Shown here in pieces: positions 58,523 to 64,000 of a stretch of 64,000 bases of DNA. Origin of the DNA: Leptodactylus fallax (lineage: Eukaryota; Chordata; Amphibia; Anura; Leptodactylidae); the NCBI GenBank assembly GCA_947044405.1, contig CAMRHE010000115.1:3906001-3970000 (forward strand). The letters run 5' to 3'. Within the stretch, counting starts at the first letter, position 1; every line of letters begins with the position of its first letter. The position numbers and the translations under genes are program-made. Under the pieces are notes generated by a model. The model was given only the letters and a program-made list of their open reading frames with translations, made no database searches and was not told the origin of the DNA.

Positions 58523-59486
58523 TGTGAAAGATCCTCAGTGCGCCAACACCGCTGTGGCCACACCCTGAGTCCTCTTTCATATAAAAACCACACTCACCGC
58601 CAGTGAGTGCCGGGTTCACAAGATAAATACAAGACAAGCCTTCTAAATTTTATATATTTATTAACCCCTAAATGGGTCGGTATTAAAATCTAACATATAC
58701 AGTTCAGAACAGATATGCAGATATATGCAAGCATTAACAGTTACTAGTTACAAGATACAGTACAAATAAAATAAAAGGGATTAAAGGTGAAATAATTACT
58801 TTACCACACATGTCCTTGCTGTGGTTCTATAGTCCAACACTCACACATTGCATGTGGAGATCACCAGTGGAGGCTTCTTGGCATGTGGCATTAACTCCTA
58901 GCATGTGGCATCACAGTACAATAATCCAGCCTGCATGCTCTTTACAGTCTCTCACAGTCTCTTGTAGGCTCATCATCATCAGCAGCAGCATTCCAACCTG
59001 CCTGCTCATAGTAGCATGTCAGTCAAAGTCTGTAATATCCTGTAGCATTATCTCAGCACAGTCTTCATAGCATGAACTCCATAGCATAATCTCCATAGTG
59101 TACTCTCCTCCCACAGACCTCTTACCTCATCTTTTATACCCTTTATGCCACCTCCCAGAATGAGGTCACCGGCGACAGTACGTCTGATGAGTTAATTCAA
59201 TCAAATCCAGATCTTTTGTATAGAGCTGAGACAAAGTGAATTGATACACTGTTATCAGTCATATCTGATCAACAGCCCAGGCTTGAACAATGCACTATTG
59301 TTTGATCAGCTAGGGCTGTATAGGAATACAATGGAGCCCTATTGTTCCAGCCTGGCCGCTACTGCCAATATGCACCTAGGCTTATAGCTGCGCACAGTAT
59401 GAATGAGTGCAAGCAAGAAGGGAGATCCTATACCCAGAGATCAAAATACATCTGAGTTATAGCCACACTTAAGCAGAATCATCACA
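58523..59486 (-). repeat. 3' LTR (964 bp)
   Basis: Direct repeat of 62076-63029. It has an extra 10 bp (CTCTCACAGT) near 58950. It borders the polypurine tract. Confidence 0.95.
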
Positions 59487-60802
59487 CCTCCCCCTTTAGA
59501 TGGGGCTTGCAGGAAGTAGGGGCCTACGCCCCTCTTCTGAAAGCACCTCCGCCTCCAGCTCCTCAGGCTCTGGCCCCAAGGCTTCCTCACCTCCCCCCCG
59601 GGGTCCCAGCAGACTCGGGCCTTGTCAGACTCTAAGGGTGGTTGGGCGGCACGCGCCTTCAATATGTCCAGACTAGGGTCAGCTTGGACAGCATCTCTGA
59701 GCTTTTGGCTGGAGTGAGACAAAAGAGAGGTGCATGTTACATAGCTGCCGGCCCCTTCGGTCTCTCTAGTCTGACTAGGGACACTTCTAAGGCCCAGGCT
59801 CTGAGCCACATACACTTGGCTACCTCCTGCCTGTTCCGGGTCTGCTTTTTGAGTGCGGGCATCCCGTAGCTTTACACTCATGACCTCAGGCCCTTGGGAT
59901 ACCATTCCAGAGATCCCGTCCCGGCAATCTCTGCTCTCCTGGCTACCCTTGGCCTGCTCTCTCAGGGTCTTCCCCACACTAGCCGCTAGTTGGGAGAATT
60001 CTATGGGGTTCTGCACCTCCCCCTTTGCTTCCAAACCTAGGGGCACCTCTGGTTCTGGCACAGGCATGTTTGGACCCTGTCCTCCTTCCCAGACGCCTTG
60101 CCCCTTTGGGCTTACGTCCTGTTCCTCCTGTACTTGGGTGGGTGATGGTGATACCTTGGGCAAATGACTGAGATCATGCTTCCCCAAACCATCCCCCCAC
60201 AATACATTGACAGGTAATACATTGGACATACCCCTTTCTTGGATCATACCTCCAGTACCCCATGCCATCTGCACTTGGGCCATGGGCATTCCTGGAATAG
60301 AACTGGACAGAAGAGACGTGAATGTCTCATATCGGCCGGACTCCTCCGGCTTCAAGGGAGTGAGGCTAGTCATGGCGGTCTCAGCACTGACTCCAGGTGG
60401 TGTAGGCAACGGTTCAAGGGTCAGAACGCCCCCCACCCTTGTAGCACTCTGGCTGCGGGCTAACACCGCACTACCAGCAGTCCGTCCCTCACCTGGATCG
60501 GCCATGAGATCCCCATAGCCTACCTGACCACCTGGCACATGGTCAGTAGTTGGGTGCTTATCGGATACACTGGGCGAAATAGTAGAAGTCGCTTCCAGTG
60601 ACTCAGAAGAGCTACCCTGTACATTTTCACAACAAGCATTGGCAATTACATTGACAGTACCTTCATTAGCAATTGTTAATTCACACATGGCCTCAATGAG
60701 ATTTGTGGTAGACAGATTAACAAGCTGGGAGGGTGACGCCCCTGCAGGTGTGGGTGTGTCTACAGACTTAGTCTCATTGGTTCCTAGCACCGGAGGAAAC
60801 AA
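59441..60802 (-). CDS. Long frame in the LTR element: deleted pol linker, function unknown
   Basis: 453 codons, Ser/Pro/Gly/Glu-rich without globular motifs for most of its length. Near its end a block (DAVQADPSLDILKARAAQPP, then ESDKARVCWDPGG) resembles the spacer that precedes the integrase zinc finger in gypsy polyproteins. Polymerase, RNase H and integrase motifs are absent. It runs 46 bases into the 3' LTR. It may be a fused remnant rather than a real protein. Confidence 0.45.
   Translation of the reverse strand: MFPPVLGTNETKSVDTPTPAGASPSQLVNLSTTNLIEAMCELTIANEGTVNVIANACCENVQGSSSESLEATSTISPSVSDKHPTTDHVPGGQVGYGDLMADPGEGRTAGSAVLARSQSATRVGGVLTLEPLPTPPGVSAETAMTSLTPLKPEESGRYETFTSLLSSSIPGMPMAQVQMAWGTGGMIQERGMSNVLPVNVLWGDGLGKHDLSHLPKVSPSPTQVQEEQDVSPKGQGVWEGGQGPNMPVPEPEVPLGLEAKGEVQNPIEFSQLAASVGKTLREQAKGSQESRDCRDGISGMVSQGPEVMSVKLRDARTQKADPEQAGGSQVYVAQSLGLRSVPSQTRETEGAGSYVTCTSLLSHSSQKLRDAVQADPSLDILKARAAQPPLESDKARVCWDPGGEVRKPWGQSLRSWRRRCFQKRGVGPYFLQAPSKGGGVMILLKCGYNSDVF
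59487..59497 (-). promoter_or_regulatory. Polypurine tract of the LTR element
   Basis: AAAGGGGGAGG on the minus strand immediately before the 3' LTR, the expected plus-strand primer site. Confidence 0.85.
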
Positions 60803-61368
60803 AGCATCACTAACATTTTTGCTGAGCTGGGTTGCAGGAAGTTCAGTTGCATCTTCCCTGCTCTCAGCTGAAGTATCCCAGAGGGGGGGTTACGGGCCCT
60901 CTCTGCAGATATGACAGACACATTATCAGCATTAATCATAGACAGTCCATCACAGTAAATTGGGTTGCTCCCCACCCCATATTGGGACATCACAGGTCCC
61001 AAATCAGTTCCCAACAGTACGTTATTAGGCAAATCAGTCAATAGTCCCACAGTCCGTATTCCCTTTCCTGCACCCACATCCAGATACACAGATGGGCCAC
61101 CTGCTGTGGCTTGGGAAGCAGGGAAGTTCTCAGGGCGGTTGGGGCACTCCTTCTTGAAATGTCCTGTCGGGTTACAGGCATGGCCCCGCCGCACCTCCCC
61201 TTGGGGTTTGGGGAAGGTCACTAGGGTGCCCAGAGTTCTTGGGATAGGGGAGGGACCACCCGGGGCATAGTTTGTCTCACCCGACCTGACGACAGACGGC
61301 TGTGGTGAACTCCGGCCTGGCTTCTCCTTCCAACTTGAGGGTCTCTGCAGGGTTGTTGGAGTTTGCAC
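60784..61368 (-). CDS. Zinc-knuckle/protease fragment of the LTR element
   Basis: Contains HACNPTGHFKKECPNRPE, a CCHC zinc knuckle (gag nucleocapsid type) whose first Cys is missing. Then comes GLLTDLPNNVLLGTDL, the C-terminal signature of gypsy proteases. The D-S/T-G active site is not visible, so the protease is likely dead. It lies in another frame than the gag fragment and overlaps it. Confidence 0.6.
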   Translation of the reverse strand: MQTPTTLQRPSSWKEKPGRSSPQPSVVRSGETNYAPGGPSPIPRTLGTLVTFPKPQGEVRRGHACNPTGHFKKECPNRPENFPASQATAGGPSVYLDVGAGKGIRTVGLLTDLPNNVLLGTDLGPVMSQYGVGSNPIYCDGLSMINADNVSVISAERARNPPSGILQLRAGKMQLNFLQPSSAKMLVMLCFLRC

Positions 61369-61807
61369 TTGCTGGGAGATTTCCCCGCCTTTTCAGCTCA
61401 AGCTGATACTCCCTCTCGGCCTGTCGCTCAGCAAACTGTCGTTCCCATTCTGCAGCTTTCCTCTCTCTCTCTGCCTGACTTTCTGCTGCCTTCCTCTCTC
61501 TCTCTGCCTGTCGCTCAGCAGCCTCACGATCAGCCTGCCGTTCTCGTTCTGCGGCCTGCCGTTCTCGTTCTACAGCTTCCTGAAACCAGTGCAACACCTG
61601 CTGGTATATGTTAGGGTCCCTGGTGCTTAAGTGCTGCAGGGCCATTTGCCAGACTGAAGCCATTCCCCCAGCAAGGCTGAGGCTACTGGTTCCTCCTGGT
61701 GAAGTAATCCTTGGGACCGGGCTGCTTGCCGCACTTCCTGGCCTAGCCCCAAAATCAGGACTCTGCTCGATTCTCTGCATGGCTGTGGCTGCTTCCTTTT
61801 CAGCCAT
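61277..61807 (-). CDS. gag-like fragment of the LTR element (charged coiled coil)
   Basis: 177-codon frame starting MAEKEAATAMQRIEQ. Residues about 75-140 are a nearly perfect repeat of Glu/Arg/Ala/Gln units (REAAERQAERE-like), predicting a long coiled coil, as in N-terminal gag proteins of gypsy elements in fish and frogs. The frame ends soon after a LKLEGEARPEF block, where an intact gag would continue into its capsid-like domain. That part seems deleted. The next frame, shifted, resumes near the zinc knuckle. Confidence 0.7.
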   Translation of the reverse strand: MAEKEAATAMQRIEQSPDFGARPGSAASSPVPRITSPGGTSSLSLAGGMASVWQMALQHLSTRDPNIYQQVLHWFQEAVERERQAAERERQADREAAERQAERERKAAESQAERERKAAEWERQFAERQAEREYQLELKRRGNLPASANSNNPAETLKLEGEARPEFTTAVCRQVG

Positions 61808-62053
61808 ACGCTCAGGATCTCAAAAAGCCTGGTTCAACAATTCTTGAGCTCTGCTTCTGAGCCCACTAGCCATCCACTGGTATTTGCCAAATAAAAGATA
61901 GGATAGAATACAAAGAGTAGGGGAGGGAACAGCACTGTATCAAACTTTCACTGTATCTTAATGCTTGCTTTAATACCGAGCTTGTCTCATAGGATTACCA
62001 TAATCCCCAGCATGTGAGTGATATAGGTCACCAACACACGCCGTTTATCCTAA

Positions 62054-62075
62054 GATCCCACCATGCTGCCACCAA
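62054..62075 (-). promoter_or_regulatory. Primer-binding-site region of the LTR element
   Basis: Directly inside the 5' LTR the minus strand reads TTGGTGGCAGCATGGTGGG. It begins with the TGG expected for pairing to a tRNA 3' CCA. Which tRNA it matches is not determined. Confidence 0.6.
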
Positions 62076-63029
62076 TGTGAAAGATCCTCCGTGCGCCAAC
62101 ACCGCTGTGGCCACACCCTGAGTCCTCTTTCATATAAAAACAACACTCACCGCCAGTGAGTGCCAGGTTCACCAGATAAATACAAGACAAGCCTTCTAAA
62201 TTTTATATATTTATTAACCCCTAAATGGGTCGGTATTAAAATCTAACATATACAGTTCAGAACAGATATGCAGATATATGCAAGCATTAACAGTTACTAG
62301 TTACAAGATACAGTACAAATAAAATAAAAGGGATTAAAGGTGAAATAATTACTTTACCACACATGTCCTTGCTGTGGTTCTATAGTCCAACACTCACACA
62401 TTGCATGTGGAGATCACCAGTGGAGGCTTCTTGGCATGTGGCATTAACTCCTAGCATGTGGCATCACAGTACAATAATCCAGCCTGCATGCTCTTTACAG
62501 TCTCTTGTAGGCTCATCATCGTCAGCAGCAGCATTCCAACCTGCCTGCTCATAGTAGCATGTCAGTCAAAGTCTGTAATATCCTGTAGCATTATCTCAGC
62601 ACAGTCTTCATAGCATGAACTCCATAGCATAATCTCCATAGTGTACTCTCCTCCCACAGACCTCTTACCTCATCTTTTATACCCTTTATGCCACCTCCCA
62701 GAATGAGGTCACCGGCGACAGTACGTCTGATGAGTTAATTCAATCAAATCCAGATCTTTTGTATAGAGCTGAGACAAAGTGAATTGATACACTGTTATCA
62801 GTCATATCTGATCAACAGCCCAGGCTTGAACAATGCACTATTGTTTGATCAGCCAGGGCTGTATAGGAATACAATGGAGCCTTATTGTTCCAGCCTGGCC
62901 GCTACTGCCAATATGCACCTAGGCTTATAGCTGCGCACAGTATGAATGAGTGCAAGCAAGAAGGGAGATCCTATACCCAGAGATCAAAATACATCTGAGT
63001 TATAGCCACACTTAAGCAGAATCATCACA
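62076..63029 (-). repeat. 5' LTR (954 bp)
   Basis: Nearly identical to the other LTR. In minus-strand sense it starts TGTGATGATTCTGC and ends GATCTTTCACA. Confidence 0.95.
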
Positions 63030-63120
63030 ATGGGATTTAGATTTCTCTTTTCTTCATTCACTTCATTTTGTTAATCAGCAAAAATAAACTATGAACCCTT
63101 CTAGTTCTGAAAGCATTCTT
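63030..63120 (+). mobile_element. Tc1-like remnant, right part
   Basis: Starts with the target duplication ATGGG and continues GATTTAGATTTCTCTTTTC, CACTTCATTTTGTTAATC and GAAAGCATTCTTACTT, the right-terminal text of the Tc1 family at 44520. Confidence 0.7.
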
Positions 63121-63135
63121 ACTTATATTCACTGC

Positions 63136-63308
63136 TTGTAAAGCTAGGACCACACAGCGACTTTGGCCCCAACTCCCGTTGTGTGACCAAAAGATCGCTG
63201 TATTGCCCTGCGACTTCTAACTTGAGTGCAGGAGTCGCAGGGCGACATGGAGATCTTTTATTGTGCGATGGAGTTGCAGCCAAAATCGCTTTATAGCCCT
63301 AGCCTAAA
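63136..63308. mobile_element. Short inverted-repeat element (GCTAGGACCACAC ends)
   Basis: Left AAAGCTAGGACCACACAGCG with ACTTTGGC, right GCCAAAATCGCTTTATAGCC with CTAGCCT. The interior pairs too (GCCCTGCGACTTC/GGAGTCGCAGGGCG). It is a hairpin MITE without coding capacity. Confidence 0.7.
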
Positions 63309-64000
63309 TGTTGAGAAGTTTCCAATATTGCGGCGATGGCCTGTATAGATCAGACTGAGATACATGGTAGGAACAGTTTGTGTCTCAATGAAAAATGACT
63401 GTAAACGTGTTCCCAATTATTTTAATAATCTGACAGCAGAACGGATTTTTCTAGAACTATTATGTATAAAGCTAGACTTATTATTTCCTACAATAATATT
63501 TTATAGTAACCTTAAACCATATATAATAGAAAAAACGATGTTACAGTTTGAAGATTCATATTTAAGATACTATAACATTGTAACCAGGATAGGAAGGCAA
63601 GCAAGGGTTAACGTTGCGTCCAAATTCTTTACCCCATTGGAAGCTGCAAAAGAGAAAAAAATACTTTAGTAAGTAATTGGCTCTAGTGAAATGTAGTTGC
63701 ATCATTTCAGCACTTTACACAAGTTAATTGCAACTTTCTAGGATACTACAAACCCTTCCACCTGTGCAAGAGGTTTAAGCTGGTCATACAGATTAGATGC
63801 ATGTTGACTGAATCTGACGATTTTGGCAGGAACAGATGACCATCTAATTTGTATGGAGGACTCCCAACACTTTCCTAGAGGCAAATGTAGGGGGAGAGAA
63901 GGGTGGAACATATTGGATCTCAACGTGCCTAATACTTTCGTTCAGTCAGAGACAAGCCAAGGCCATAGGTGTGTAATATTAGCTTTATTCTCTCGCCCTA
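63309..64000. other. No gene recognised at the right end
   Basis: AT-rich DNA. The 101-codon plus frame at 63364-63669 has no recognisable domain and starts without support. Confidence 0.4.

Larger units (their letters stand above)
58523..63029 (-). mobile_element. Non-autonomous Ty3/gypsy-like LTR retrotransposon
   Basis: Two direct LTRs (58523-59486 and 62076-63029, TG...CA) flank about 2.6 kb, with a 5-bp target duplication ATGGG (58518-58522, 63030-63034). Read on the minus strand: 5' LTR, a primer-binding-type TGGTGGCAGCATGG, a gag-like coiled-coil frame, a zinc-knuckle/protease fragment, a long linker frame, then polypurine tract AAAGGGGGAGG and the 3' LTR. Reverse transcriptase, RNase H and integrase are absent, so movement would need enzymes from elsewhere. 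I count seven substitutions plus one 10-bp indel between LTRs (about 0.7%), so the insertion is recent. Confidence 0.93.

Noticed and set aside
60207..60518. Plus-strand frames inside the LTR element (59642-61270)
   Set aside because: They are shadows of the minus-strand frames; LTR orientation, primer site and polypurine tract all point to minus.

Overview
This is vertebrate nuclear DNA, most likely from a frog. Genes are split into short exons with GT-AG introns, and coding DNA is a tiny fraction of the window. The rest is dense with Tc1/mariner transposons, foldback elements and short inverted-repeat elements of the kinds I associate with anuran genomes; the species is inferred, not shown. 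Everything recognised as a host protein gene lies on the minus strand.

Two host protein genes and one tRNA gene are supported. (1) DUSP11 (PIR1), an RNA 5'-triphosphatase of the dual-specificity phosphatase fold, can be rebuilt completely. Eleven coding exons run from 57157 down to 40230. All splice sites are GT-AG, all phases match, and the sum is 1122 nt (373 codons plus stop). The HC-X5-R catalytic loop is in exon 5 and the tail is rich in Pro, Gln and His. (2) One exon at 5820-6158 encodes a TET-type CXXC zinc finger. TET3 and DUSP11 are linked on human 2p13, so TET3 is the favoured name. (3) A canonical tRNA-Glu(TTC) gene sits at 5523-5594.

Layout: 1-5.5 kb has no recognised gene and may be intron of the CXXC gene. 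From 5.5 to 7.9 kb are the tRNA, the CXXC exon and a possible upstream non-coding exon. From 7.9 to 40.2 kb is repeat-rich DNA: microsatellites, a hairpin element near 8.8 kb, an L2/CR1-like LINE at 16 kb, a TTAA-ended element at 23.6-24.5 kb, a nested cluster of inverted-repeat elements at 25.9-29.0 kb, Tc1 elements at 30 and 33 kb, and a CR1-like LINE tail at 34 kb. DUSP11 occupies 40.2-57.2 kb, with introns full of transposons. Beyond its promoter, 58.5-63.0 kb holds a nearly intact-ended but internally deleted Ty3/gypsy-like LTR element, on the minus strand, inserted in an older Tc1 remnant.

The most unusual observation is a second, broken copy of DUSP11 exon 8 with its downstream intron flank (41205-41496). 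It sits between the two ~190-bp arms of an inverted-repeat element (40955-41717), 2.6 kb from the working exon. This looks like capture (transduplication) of a host exon by a DNA transposon. No CRISPR array, bacterial operon or other prokaryotic system is present.
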